A stretch of 64,000 nucleotides of DNA. It comes from Arachis hypogaea. Lineage: Eukaryota; Streptophyta; Magnoliopsida; Fabales; Fabaceae. The stretch is taken from positions 69,025,649 to 69,089,648 of the forward strand of contig NC_092039.1 in assembly GCF_003086295.3 (NCBI RefSeq), written 5' to 3'. Each line of letters begins with the position of its first letter. The stretch's first letter is position 1. Shown one piece after another: positions 23,788 through 34,246 of the stretch. The position numbers and the translations under genes were made by a program. Below the pieces are notes generated by a model. The model was not told the DNA's origin. It ran no database searches and saw only the letters and a program-made list of their open reading frames with translations.

Positions 23788-24498
23788 TCAATTAACTTGG
23801 AAAAGAGATTAAATGCAAAATGGGTTTCATGGGAACCTTGGAAAAGGAAACATGAAACCATGCTAGAAATCCCTTCTCACACTTGAGTAGAATCTGGGTT
23901 TTGGTGTTTGGATATGGTGACATACAATCCTCCCTCTACCTGGACCTCTGATGATGTGTGGTATAATCAGGTACCAAGCATATCTCTCTTCATGAGAAAT
24001 TAAACCAAGGAATTGGCTATTGATCAATATTTGAGAGTTTGAGTCACCAAGGGATTGGGGCTCAATCAATCATGATTGCCAAGAGGTCAATGAGTTGCAT
24101 GATTAAAGAGGACATGAGCTGGAATTAATCCAAAGAGACAATATCTCATGATCTTAATGAATCCCCCCATTCTTATCTCTCCCATTCTTTTATAGCTTGA
24201 TTTACATTATGCAAAATCCCATTCCCCTTTTACATTCTTGTTATTTCCATTTCCGCATTTTATTGCTTTCTTTTACTGCTTTTGCCATTTATGTTTCTGC
24301 CATTTATAATTCTGCACACACAACCTATTCTGTTGAGCTTGACTAATTCACCAATTGATTAAAATTGCTCAAATTTACCAATCTCTGTGGATACGATCCC
24401 ACTCCACTGTAGGTTAATACTTGACGATAATTTTGGTGCGCTTGCCAAGAGCGGATTCATCAATATTATTGGGGAAGGGTAGTGAATTCCGACCATCA
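23788..24498 (+). repeat. E 5' LTR, right 711 bp
   Basis: Collinear with 44277-44994. LTR 3'-end box at about 24379-24450; end GACCATCA. The promoter half is outside the window beyond F. Confidence 0.9.
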
Positions 24499-24505
24499 AG
24501 TTTTA

Positions 24506-24523
24506 TGGCGCCGTTGCCGGGGA
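24506..24523 (+). promoter_or_regulatory. Primer-binding site, E
   Basis: Exact TGGCGCCGTTGCCGGGGA, 7 nt after the LTR end; complementary to the tRNA-Asp 3' end including CCA. Confidence 0.92.
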
Positions 24524-24783
24524 TTGGTTTGAATCTGACAATGATTAAACCAATTGGAGAGCTAGATTAAGCTTTTTTTATTTTTTATTCATTTCCTAGT
24601 GTAACCTTTAAATTCTTTTCTAATCTCTATTTTTCTTTCTTGTCTTTCTGAGATTTCTTTAGCTATTCATTGTTTATACTTTCACTCTTCTAACTGTTTG
24701 ATTAATTGCATCACTCAAGCTAATCACTAATTTTAATTAAGGAGATTTCTTCACTTGCTCTTTTCTTGTTGTGTGTTGACTGT

Positions 24784-26923
24784 ATGACAGGTAGAAGAGG
24801 AGAGACTTCATCCTCTTTTGATAGTGAACCTGAGAGAACCTTCCCACTCAACACATTCATGAGGATATGTAATACTGTAAATTCCAATGGTGTACACCCT
24901 GACACTTACAAACTACTTCTATTCCCTTTCTAACTCAGAGATAAGGCAACAAAGTGGTTAGAATCATTCTCCAAGGAGAGCCTAACCACATGGGAGGATG
25001 TTGTGAACAGGTTTCTAGCGAGATTTTACCCTCCACAGAGGATCAACAGTCTAAGAACTGAGGTGCAAACCTTCAGACAGCTAGATGGTGAAACACTCTA
25101 TGAGGCCTGGGAGAGGTTCAAAGATCTAACAAGGAAATGCCCACCGGATATGTTTAATAAGTGGGTGCATCTTAACATTTTCTATGAAGGATTAACCTAT
25201 GAATCGAAGAAGGCTGTGGACCACTCTTCAGGGGGTTCACTCAACAAGAAGAAGAACATTGAGGAAGCCATAGATGTCATTGAAACTGTACCTGAGAATG
25301 AATACTTCTATGCTTCAGAAAGAGGCCAAAAGAAGGGGGTGCTGGAACTCAACTCTATGGATGATCTATTGGCACAAAACAAGGCAATTGTAGCATAATT
25401 GGCAGCCTTAACCAAGAAAATGGAAAATAATCAAGTTATAGTTGTCCAAGCTCAAGCACTACCCCAAGAAGAAAATGAACCAGACGTTAAATGTGAGCAA
25501 GCAAACTATGTGCATAACCCCTCTAGACCACCATATGACCCTAACTCTAAGACATATAACGCAGGATGAAAGAACCACCCAAATTTTGGGTGGGGGAACC
25601 AACAAAATCACAACCAAGAGCACAACAAACCATACCAAGCCAATCAATACCAGAATCACAACTCCAACCATCAGTCAAATAACAACAGACCTTACCACAA
25701 TCCACCTCACACATCATATCCTTCCAACCAGCAAACAAACCACCATCAAGACACACTAACCCCAACCTCACAACCGTGTGAAATCAAGGATAACCTTGAG
25801 AGAGTATAGGCCGCAATAGCACAACTATCATCACAGCTCACAGGAGCCATTTTTACCCTCTTGGAAAGGCAAGCACAAGCTAAAAGGAAGATAGATGCCA
25901 ACCAAGAAGAATACAGGTCGAATTTGAAGAACCAAGGTGCAGCAATCTCAAAACTGGAAGCACAAGTGGGGTTCTTATCCAAGCAAATCCGAATGCCTAC
26001 ACACACATTTCCAAGTGACACCATGGCCAACGCAAGAGGGGAATGCAAGGCCATCACACTTAGAAGTGGAAAAGTGATAGAAGAAGCCACCCAAAACTAG
26101 GAAAACCACAAAGAAGAAGCTGCAGAAAAGCCTGAAAACAAGAAGAAAGGGGAAGCCCCTAGCCCATCTTCACCAAAGCCAATCCTGAAGCCTTATGTAC
26201 CAAAGGCACCATACCCACAAAGGCTAAGGAAGGATAGGAAGGACAGCCAGTTCTCCAGATTTTTGGAAATCTTCAAAAAGCTCCAAATCAACATACCATT
26301 TGCTAAAGCATTGGAGCAAATGCCCTTCTACGCAAAGTTCCTGAAGGAGCTCATGACAAGAAATAAAAATTGGGGTGAAAAAGAGACTGTAGTCCTAACT
26401 GAGGAATGTAGTGCCATCATACAAAAGAAACTCCCCCAGAAAATGAAGGACCCAGGGAGTTTCCAAATCCCCAGCATCATAGGGGATATCACTATTGAAA
26501 AGGCCTTGTGTGACTTGGGAGCTAGCATCAATCTCATGTCCTTGAACATGATGAGAAGGATAAGAATTGAGGAAGCCAAACCAACAAGAATGGCACTCTA
26601 ACTAGCTGACAGAACATTCAAGTTTTCACATGGAGTGGTGGAAGATTTATTGGTGAAGGTGGGAGAATTCATCTTCTCAGCTGAATTTGTTGTGCTGGAT
26701 ATGGAAGAAGAGGCAAACACTTCAATTATCCTAGGAAGGCCATTCCTAGCTACTGCTGGAGCCATAATTGATGTGCAAAAAGGAGAACTAGTCTTGAGAT
26801 TACATGAGAAAAAGATGGTCTTCAATGTCTTCAAGGCAATGAGTTATCCCAAGGAAGCAATAGGAGAATGCATGATGGTGGACACCATAGAACAAATAGT
26901 CCAAGGATTTTTGGAAGAAGAGC
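24784..26923 (+). pseudogene. E gag-protease, at least six in-frame stops
   Basis: One frame from ATG 24784 (MTGRRGETSSSFD) reads through gag core motifs (RFYPPQRINSLRTEVQTF, ETLYEAWERFKDLTRKC, DHSSGGSLNKKK), an Asn/His/Gln-rich linker, a coiled coil (ISKLEAQVGFLSKQI), GECKAITLRSGKV, and a retropepsin ([34 protein letters not shown]). Stops: 24931, 25396, 25567, 25807, 26098 and 26599. The gag N-terminus is shorter than in K or R1, and part of its usual core (between FPLNTF and MRICNT) seems deleted. Element G interrupts the gene after the protease; the frame continues at 33915. Confidence 0.88.
26919..26923. repeat. Target-site duplication of G (left copy)
   Basis: AGAGC here and at 33910-33914. 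Confidence 0.93.
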
Positions 26924-28844
26924 TGATGGTGTTTTTGTGGAAAATGAATTTTCCAACACACAAATCCAACCGGCAAGTGTACCGGGTCGCATCAAGTAGT
27001 AATAACTCACAAGAGTGAGGTCGATCCCACAGGGATTGATGGATCAAGCAACTTTAGTGGGTGATTAGTTTAGTCAAGCTAACATTGAAGTGAATCTGGA
27101 TGAAGTGTAGCCAACAGAAAGTAAATGGCAGGGAATTAAAAGTGCAGAATAATTAAATTGCTGAAACTTAAATTGCAAGAAACGTAAATTGCATCAAAAG
27201 TAAAGGGGTTGGGTGCTGGAAATTAAAGAGTAATAGATTAAGCAACTAAAAATTTAAATTGCAGAAAATGTAAATGTGCAGGAAATTAAATCAAGCTCAA
27301 TGTGAACAAAGATGTGAAAGTGGAGAATGCAGGAAAGGAAATTTCAGAAAAGTAAATGTAGCAGAAGAGGAATGAAACAGAAAGTAAAATGCAGCTCAAT
27401 TTCAATAGCTAAGGGAAAGTTGAAGATCTCAGAGGTGGAGGAGACTAGAAAACAAGTCTAGATCTCAATCCCTTCCTTGATCAAAGTAGAAAGCAAATTG
27501 AAGAAGAAAGAAAGATGAAAGCCGTAGAGAAAAACTTGGATCCAAAACTCAATTCACTGAATTATGCAGAAAATCAACAAAGAGCAATCTTAGATCAAGA
27601 ATGAAACAGAATTCCTTCAAATCTCAATCCAAGATTCAAGCAGAAAGGAAAATTAAAAGAGAGAGCTATCAAATCCTAATACTCCTTAGTGGAGCTAGCC
27701 TTTTTCTAATGGAGCTCCTTTTTTGAAATGAGAGTGATGCCTTTATATAGGCTTTTTACAAAATGAAAATAAAATGAAATTGAAATTAAAAACAAATTCA
27801 CAAAATGAAATTCCTAATCTAGCTTCTCTGTGTGCCTTTGAGTCATGTTGAGTGGGCTTTGCTTGCTTTGGATTTGAGGGAAAATGGGTCTTGGATGGCC
27901 TTGATTTAATTTGGTGAGGAATTGAATTTATATGAAAGTTGGCCCATATGTTGCTCCCAGGAGGCTGCCCTGCCCTTGTGGAGGGCAGGGCAGGATTTGG
28001 TGCGTGCGGCCATGGTGCGGGCGTGGCGTGCGAGCTTAGTGCGCAGGATGCTGCCCTGCCCTCGCGGAGGGCAGGGCAGAAGAATCTGGTGCTCCAATTT
28101 GGTGCTTGTGCGTGCTGCTGGTGCTGCCGAAGGATGCCTTGGTGCGCCAGTTTGGTGTGCTGGCCATGCCACAACAAAATGCTGCCCTGCCCTCGCGGAG
28201 GGCAGGGCAGTGTTTCCAAAAATGAAGCTCCGTGTTCGAGACTTGGTGGATGCACACGCTATTTCTTTTCCTTGGTTTATTTTTGCTTATTTTTGGCCCT
28301 TAAAGATGCCTTCCGTTCCTGCCTCAATTTTACGCCAAATATGGATTGCTATATATCGTTGGAAAGCTCTGAATGTCAGCTTTCCAACGCAACTGAAAGC
28401 ACATCAATTGGACGCCTGTAGCTCATGTTATAGCCCTTTGAAGTAGGCATGGTCATGCTGTGTGCGGCCAGATTTTAACTTAGCGAAAATTCTTGCTTCC
28501 AACCTCACTTTGCATCATGATTCTGCCCTGCCCTTGGCAAGAGCAGGGCAGTGTGCGTGCTGGCTGCTTCTTTCTTTCTTTTGGTCATGGGCCACGCTTT
28601 TAAAAGCGTGGCCTAAGGCTCCAAAGTGTACCCCAACTTCAAAGTGTACCCCAAAGCTCTTTTTTTTCTCCTTTTTTTTGTGCTTCTTTGCTTCTTTTTC
28701 TTCTTATTTTCTACAAGATTTATAAAATTAAAATATCAAGAAAATATATCATTTAAGTACAAAAGAATGCAATATTTAAGCACTAATCATTAATTTCTTG
28801 TATGAAAAAGCATAGAAAAATAGGTATATGATGACTTGTCATCA
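26924..28844 (-). repeat. G 3' LTR
   Basis: 1921 bp. LTR 3'-end box at about 26970-27042; minus-strand TATA box (CTATATAAAG) at 27741-27750; GC-rich hairpin array at 27965-28551. Overlapping ORFs on both strands near 27740-28450 are a by-product of the GC-rich inverted repeats. Confidence 0.95.
27965..28551 (-). repeat. G hairpin array (CTGCCCTGCCCTC type)
   Basis: Four 29-nt hairpins: 27965-27993, 28051-28079, 28182-28210, 28523-28551. The best has arms CTGCCCTGCCCTC / GAGGGCAGGGCAG and loop GCG (13-bp stem). Spacers contain GGTGCGCC/GGTGCGTGC words. The same array is in the 5' LTR at 33030-33616, where one unit has an arm mismatch. Confidence 0.88.
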
Positions 28845-28881
28845 CAACACCAAACTTAAACCTTGCTTGTCCCCAAGCAAG
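28845..28881 (-). promoter_or_regulatory. Hairpin II and plus-strand primer-like motif, G
   Basis: Minus strand: arms CTTGCTTG / CAAGCAAG, loop GGGA (28881-28862), then TTTAAGTTTGGTGTTG at the LTR start. Confidence 0.78.
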
Positions 28882-30600
28882 AAAAGAATCATGCAATAGA
28901 AATTGACAATCCAAGGTAAGAAGAGTAGCAAGTTAATGTTTATGGCAAGCTAGTTTTCTATGCATGCTACAATTACAAAAGAGATGTAAATGATTGATGC
29001 TTCTATCTAGCTTATTTTATGAAATCTTTTTCTTATAATTCTTCCTTGAAACAAGCTTTTGATTTTTTTTTTCTCCTTTTGGGTGCTTTGCCCCATGAGT
29101 TAATAACAAAGCTACGACTTCTAAATGCTTTGTTTTCAAGTATTACCACTTGATACATAAGCACCACAAGTATTTATTACTTCATTAAGCTCATTTTTCT
29201 TTTCTTTTCTTGACTCTCTAATCATTGATGCTCAGAGCCTTGAGCTTTGAGGGAGTGCTTTTGCACTTGAGCCTAGCCTTGACTTCTAAGTGTTTTGTTT
29301 TCAAGCAATTGGCTTGATACATAAACACCACAAGCACTTAGCAAATAAATTGCCATTGGTACTCAGAGCCTTCAGCTTTCTCATTCTTTCCCTTTTTCTT
29401 TTCTTGCTTTAATTGTATTTGCTTCTTCAAGGTTTTCATGATTTCAAAAGATTTCACAAAATGTACTAGATGAAAAACTTCAATTAAATAAAATCCAATG
29501 CAATTGAGCAACAATTAATCATACTAGCTATCCAATACTTGTATGCACATGCTAAAATCTTCTTTAATTCCTTGTTTGTTTATGATCATGATGCTTTATT
29601 GCTTTTGAATTCACAAAACTCAAGTTGGTAGTCATAATGTCACAACAATATATTTCAAATCAAATTCAAGCTATGCTTAGTCATACCACACATGTATACA
29701 GAAAATATAAAGACAATCATGCAATTTAAAGTGCTGGAAATAAATGAGAAGAAAAAGAACTCTACAACCTTGTAGTTCATCTTCATTATTGTTGTCCTTT
29801 TTCCTCTATTTTTCCTCTTTCCCTTGCCAAACTCAGTATGCTTGTTCATCCTCAAACAATAATTAGAACAGTGGCTATGGGGCTAAGATAGATCATGAAT
29901 GTCTTACATAATGAAATGTTAGCATTACATGTGTTGCAAGCAAGCAAAAATGAAAAATAACAATCAAGGCACAAGAGGCAGCGACATTTTGATTGCAAGC
30001 ATAAGAAGGTGTGCACAATACTTTGCATAAAGAATAAGTGGCACACCAAACTTAGTGTGACACTTTCACTTGGAATTAATGCAAGTATCTTGTAAGAATT
30101 AGAATAAAATTTTGTTGCATAGCAACACCAAACTTAGAATGCAACCATATGTCAATTTATTTGAACTAAAACTTAAACAAAAGAAACTGTTATATGTTAA
30201 ATACAATCACCAAATGAAGAGTCTGTCATGAATAAGGATGTTTTGGTGATGTATTAACAAAAACAGTTAATGAAAGAAAGCATTAAAAATAAGTAAATAA
30301 ATGAAACAAAGAGAAAACAAAATTATCCAACTAAGAAGAAGAAAAATAACACTGCAAAAGGCAATATGATTATGCAGACAAGTGATGTTGCTTGAATGAT
30401 TTGCATAGAAAATAAGTGGCACACCAAACTTAGAATCTTGGTGTGTCACTTTCATTTTTGATTTGATGCAATCATCCAAAAAGATTGAAAATAATTTGTT
30501 GCAAGGCAACACCAAACTTAGAAAGTAATCATATGCCAATTTATTGAAATTTAAACAAACCACAGAAAGAAAACAAAGCGGAGAAGAAATGTTACCTACG
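28882..30600 (-). other. G 3' spacer
   Basis: 1.7 kb non-coding, AT-rich. AAGTTTGGTGT words (element strand) at about 30510, 30423, 30125 and 30043; a purine-loop hairpin at 29859-29842 (arms TTGTTT / GAACAA, loop GAGGAT) followed by GAGTTTGG. TGATGCTCAGAGCCTTG-like blocks at 29228 and 29353 (plus strand) are the shared 3' spacer words. Confidence 0.65.
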
Positions 30601-30647
30601 GTTGGGTTACCTCCCAACAAGTGCTCTTTTAGTGTCATTAGCTTGAC
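30601..30647 (-). other. Post-pol hairpin block (hairpin I), G copy
   Basis: Minus strand: GTCAAGCTAATGACACTAAA, then GTTGGG / AGGTAA / CCCAAC, a perfect 6-bp stem. The ORF stop TAA (30640-30638) lies inside the block. Confidence 0.82.
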
Positions 30648-31789
30648 ATGTTATTCCTCACTTTCTTCCTCTTCTTCCAGTTTGTTAAGAGGAATGACTC
30701 CAAGAGGGGAGAATTTTCAGCTAGTGTCCCCTGTCTTGGCTTCTTCTCAGCAAGCTTTCTTTTGTACATGGCTTGATTGAGCTTGCTTGCTATTGGTCCA
30801 GGGGTTGGATTGCTTGTGGTTGACCTCCTCTTGAATGTTGTCCTTGGTAGCTTGGTCACAATCCTCTTCTCGGTGCTTTTGTTAATTGCCTTCACTTCCT
30901 TGAATTCAAGACTTGGTTGCTGTGTAATTATTGGAGTTTTGTATTCATCCAGAGCCTTTTGAATTGGTGGCTCCATGAGCTTTTCCTCTATGTACTTCTC
31001 TGCTTCACTTGAGTTTGGAATGACTTCCTCACTTTCTTGCTCCTCCACTTCCTCCCTTGCACCCAACATTTGACTTAATAGTCCTTTTATGGAGGAGGTT
31101 TGTTATTCTTCCCAAGATTTCTTCATCTCCTCTTCATATTTTTCGATCACAGATTCAAGGGAAGTTTGTGAGGGTTGTGAATGTTCATGTTCCCTTTTCA
31201 TCTCAAGTGCAGTTTCATTTTCAACCACCTCATTCTTCATTGAAAGTTCACTTGATGCAGTAGCCTCCTTATCTTGCTCTTCCACTTTATCCTTCAGAAA
31301 TTTGTCTTCATCCTCACTGTTGGATGGTTATAAGTTCCTCCTTGTTTGCTCTGAGAACTCATTCATCTTCTTGAATACGATTTCTGTCCAGGATTGGGGT
31401 TGTGTATATCTTTCCACGAGTTTTCTATGTATTTCAATGGCTTGAAGGTAATCCCAATCTGTTAGTTCAAGAGATGAAGGTTGAGTGTAATCATAATCAA
31501 GTGATGAAGAACTTTCAAATGAGAAACTGGGACGTGAGGGTGGATGCTCTTCCATTCTTTGGTGATACTTCCATCCACCATGAGGATAATGATATGAATC
31601 ATTTTGTGGTGGTGGTTGGTATCCCATATGATTTTCTTGCTCATCTTGTGTCTCTGAAGCAAATCTCCATGAATTGGAGTGCTCAGAATGTGTATTCTCT
31701 TGGTGATATTCCCAGCCACCATTAGAGATTGGTGATGGTGGGTAATATCCCATAAAATTTGTTTGATCATAAGATGAGTTGAACTCCAT
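30638..31789 (-). pseudogene. G ORF: Tyr/Pro/Gln-rich protein of unknown function, two stops
   Basis: One frame of 384 codons from ATG 31789 to TAA 30638, with TAA stops at 31330-31328 and 31105-31103. The N-terminal third is rich in Tyr, His, Pro, Gln and Ser and repeats a unit twice: MGYYPPSP...GGWEYHQ and MGYQPPPQ...GGWKYHQ. Next comes a conserved-looking segment (LTDWDYLQAIEIHRKLVERY, QPQSWTEIVFKKMNEF), a Glu/Lys-rich coiled coil (ESVIEKYEEEMKKSWEE), and a basic Lys/Arg-rich tail (TFKRRSTT, MYKRKLAEKKPR, NWKKRKKVRN). No gag core, CCHC knuckle, protease, RT or integrase motif. The frame persists despite the stops, so it was coding when the lineage was active. It could be a gag-like substitute, a captured host fragment or a nucleic-acid-binding protein; the sequence does not decide. 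Confidence 0.72.
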
Positions 31790-31962
31790 TTGAATTTTGA
31801 AAAACACAACACCAAGGGAAATTGAAATTCATATCTCAAAGATGAATTTCTTAGTGAGGCAATAACTCAAACACATTGGTTTCAACTTAGAACAGAGAAC
31901 AAAAATAAAGAAAATGCTTGATCTAGACTTCTCACCCACTTAATCATTGTTGATCTAATCAA

Positions 31963-31980
31963 TCCCCGGCAACGGCGCCA
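31963..31980 (-). promoter_or_regulatory. Primer-binding site, G
   Basis: Exact TGGCGCCGTTGCCGGGGA on the element strand, 6 nt from the LTR end. Confidence 0.93.
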
Positions 31981-31986
31981 AAAACT

Positions 31987-33909
31987 TGATGGTGTTTTTG
32001 CGGAAAACGAATTTTCCAACACACAAATCCAATCGGCAAGTGTACCGGGTCGCATCAAGTAGTAATAACTCACAAGAGTGAGGTCGATCCCACAGGGATT
32101 GATGGATCAAGCAACTTTAGTGGGTGATTAGTTTAGTCAAGCTAACATTGAAGTGAATCTGGATGAAGTGTAGCCAACAGAAAGTAAATGGCAGGGAATT
32201 AAAAGTGCAGAATAATTAAATTGCTGAAACTTAAATTGCAAGAAACGTAAATTGCATCAAAAGTAAAGGGGTTGGGTGCTGGAAATTAAAGAGAGCAATA
32301 GATTAAGCAATTAGAAATTTAAATTGCAGAAAATGTAAATGTGCAGGAAATTAAATCAAGCTCAATGTGAACAAAGATGTGAAAGTGGAGAATGCAGGAA
32401 AGGAAATTGCAGAAAAGTAAATGTAGCAGAAGAGGAATGAAACAGAAAGTAAAATGCAGCTCAATTTCAATAGCTAAGGGAAAGTTGAAGATCTCAGGGG
32501 TGGAGGAGACTAGAAAACAAGTCTAGATCTCAATCCCTTCCTTGATCAAAGTAGAAAGCAAATTGAAGAAGAAAGAAAGATGAAAGCCGTAGAGAAAAAC
32601 TTGGATCCAAAACTCAATTCACTGAATTATGCAGAAAATCAACAAAGAGCAATCTTAGATCAAGAATGAAACAGAATTCCTTCAAATCTCAATCCAAGAT
32701 TCAAGCAGAAAGGAAAATTAAAAGAGAGAGCTATCAAATCCTAATACTCCTTAGTGGAGCTAGCCTTTTTCTAATGGAGCTCCTTTTTTGAAATGAGAGT
32801 GATGCCTTTATATAGGCTTTTTACAAAATGAAAATAAAATGAAATTGAAAGTAAAAACAAATTCACAAAATGAAATTCCTAATCTAGCTTCTCTGTGTGC
32901 CGTTGAGTCATGTTGAGTGGGCTTTGCTTGCTTTGGATTTGAGGGAAAATGGGTCTTGGATGGCCTTGATTTAATTTGGTGAGGAATTGAATTTATATGA
33001 AAGTTGGCCCATATGTTGCTCCCAGGAGGCTGCCCTGCCCTTGTGGAGGGCAGGGCAGAATTTGGTGCGTGCGGCCATGGTGCGGGCGTGGCGTGCGAGC
33101 TTAGTGCACAGGATGCTGCCCTGCCCTCGCGGAGGGCAGGACAGAAAAATCTGGTGCGCCAATTTGGTGCTTGTGCGTGCTGCTGGTGCTGCCGAAGGAT
33201 GCCTTGGTGCGCCAGTTTGGTGTGCTGGCCGTGCCACAACAAAATGCTACCCTGCCCTCGCGGAGGGCAGGGCAGTGTTTCCAAAAATGAAGCTCCGTGT
33301 TCGAGACTTGGTGGATGCACACGCTACTTCTTTTCCTTGGTTTATTTTTGCTTATTTTTGGCCCTTAAAGATGCCTTCCGTTCTTGCCTCAATTGTATGC
33401 CAAATATGAATTGCTATATATCGTTGGAAAGCTCTGAATGTCAGCTTTCCAAAGCAACTGAAAGCACATCAATTGAACGTCTGTAGCTCAAGTTATAGCC
33501 CTTTGAAGTAGGCATGGTCATGCTGTGTGCGGCCAGATTTTAACTTAGCGAAAATTCTTGCTTCCAACCTCACTTTGCATCACGATTCTGCCCTGCCCTT
33601 GGCAAGAGCAGGGCAGTGTGCGTGCTGGCTGCTTCTTTCTTTCTTTTGGTCATGGGCCACGCTTTTAAAAGCGTGGCCTAAGGCTCCAAAGTGTACCCCA
33701 ACTTCAAAGTGTACCCCAAAGCTCTTTTTTTTCTCCTTTTTTTTGTGCTTCTTTGCTTCTTTTTCTTCTTATTTTCTACAAGATTTATAAAATTAAAATA
33801 TTAAGAAAATATATCATTTAAGTACAAAAGAATGCAATATTTAAGCACTAATCATCAATTTCTTGTATGAAAAAGCATAGAAAAATAGGTATATGATGAC
33901 TTGTCATCA
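31987..33909 (-). repeat. G 5' LTR
   Basis: 1923 bp; near-identical to 26924-28844. LTR 3'-end box at about 32034-32103, TATA box at 32806-32815 (minus), hairpins at 33030-33058, 33116-33144, 33247-33275 and 33588-33616. Confidence 0.95.
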
Positions 33910-33914
33910 AGAGC

Positions 33915-34246
33915 AATATGAAGGAAGTATAGAATTGGAGCAACAAGCACCACGTGAAGAACTATCACTAGGAACCATGAAAAGTTCAATCATGACAAAC
34001 TACAAAGACAATAATGAAGAAAAGGCACCGAAACTAGAGCTAAAAACCCTACCTCCAAGCTTGAAATATGCCTATCTAGGTGACAACAGCACCTACCCAG
34101 TGATCATCAACTCAAGCTTAAGAAAAGAGCAAGAAGAGGAGCTCATTCAAGTGCTGAAACAACACAAGGATGCTATAGGCTGGACACTCACAGACTTAAA
34201 AGGGATCAGCCCTTCAATGTGTATGCACAAGATCCTACTTGAGGAG
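33915..34246 (+). pseudogene. E gag-pol, linker before RT
   Basis: Continues the frame of 26923 after G and one AGAGC are removed. It encodes the acidic linker and the segment [52 protein letters not shown], which in K directly precedes RT (nt 60720-60920). No stop within this piece. It is cut by the inverted lone LTR at 34247. Confidence 0.88.

Larger units (their letters stand above)
26924..33909 (-). mobile_element. Element G: complete non-autonomous LTR element with an unrelated ORF
   Basis: 6986 bp, nearly identical LTRs (26924-28844, 31987-33909), TGAT...ATCA ends, TSD AGAGC, exact tRNA-Asp PBS. The internal region is only 3.1 kb: a short leader, one ORF of 384 codons (two stops) without gag or pol motifs, hairpin I overlapping the ORF end, a long spacer and hairpin II. 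It therefore shares cis signals with the Athila-type elements around it, but no protein domain. Insertion falls in the linker between protease and RT of E. Confidence 0.94.

Noticed and set aside
27743..28446. Long overlapping ORFs on both strands in the G LTR, repeated at 32808-33486
   Set aside because: They are open because GC-rich inverted repeats lack stops in several frames; compositions are low complexity and match no family.
30638..30647. UAAUG stop-start overlap in hairpin I as a reinitiation signal
   Set aside because: The ATG occurs only in G, H and K; F, R1, R2 and J lack it and E has a different one, so it is not a conserved feature of the block.
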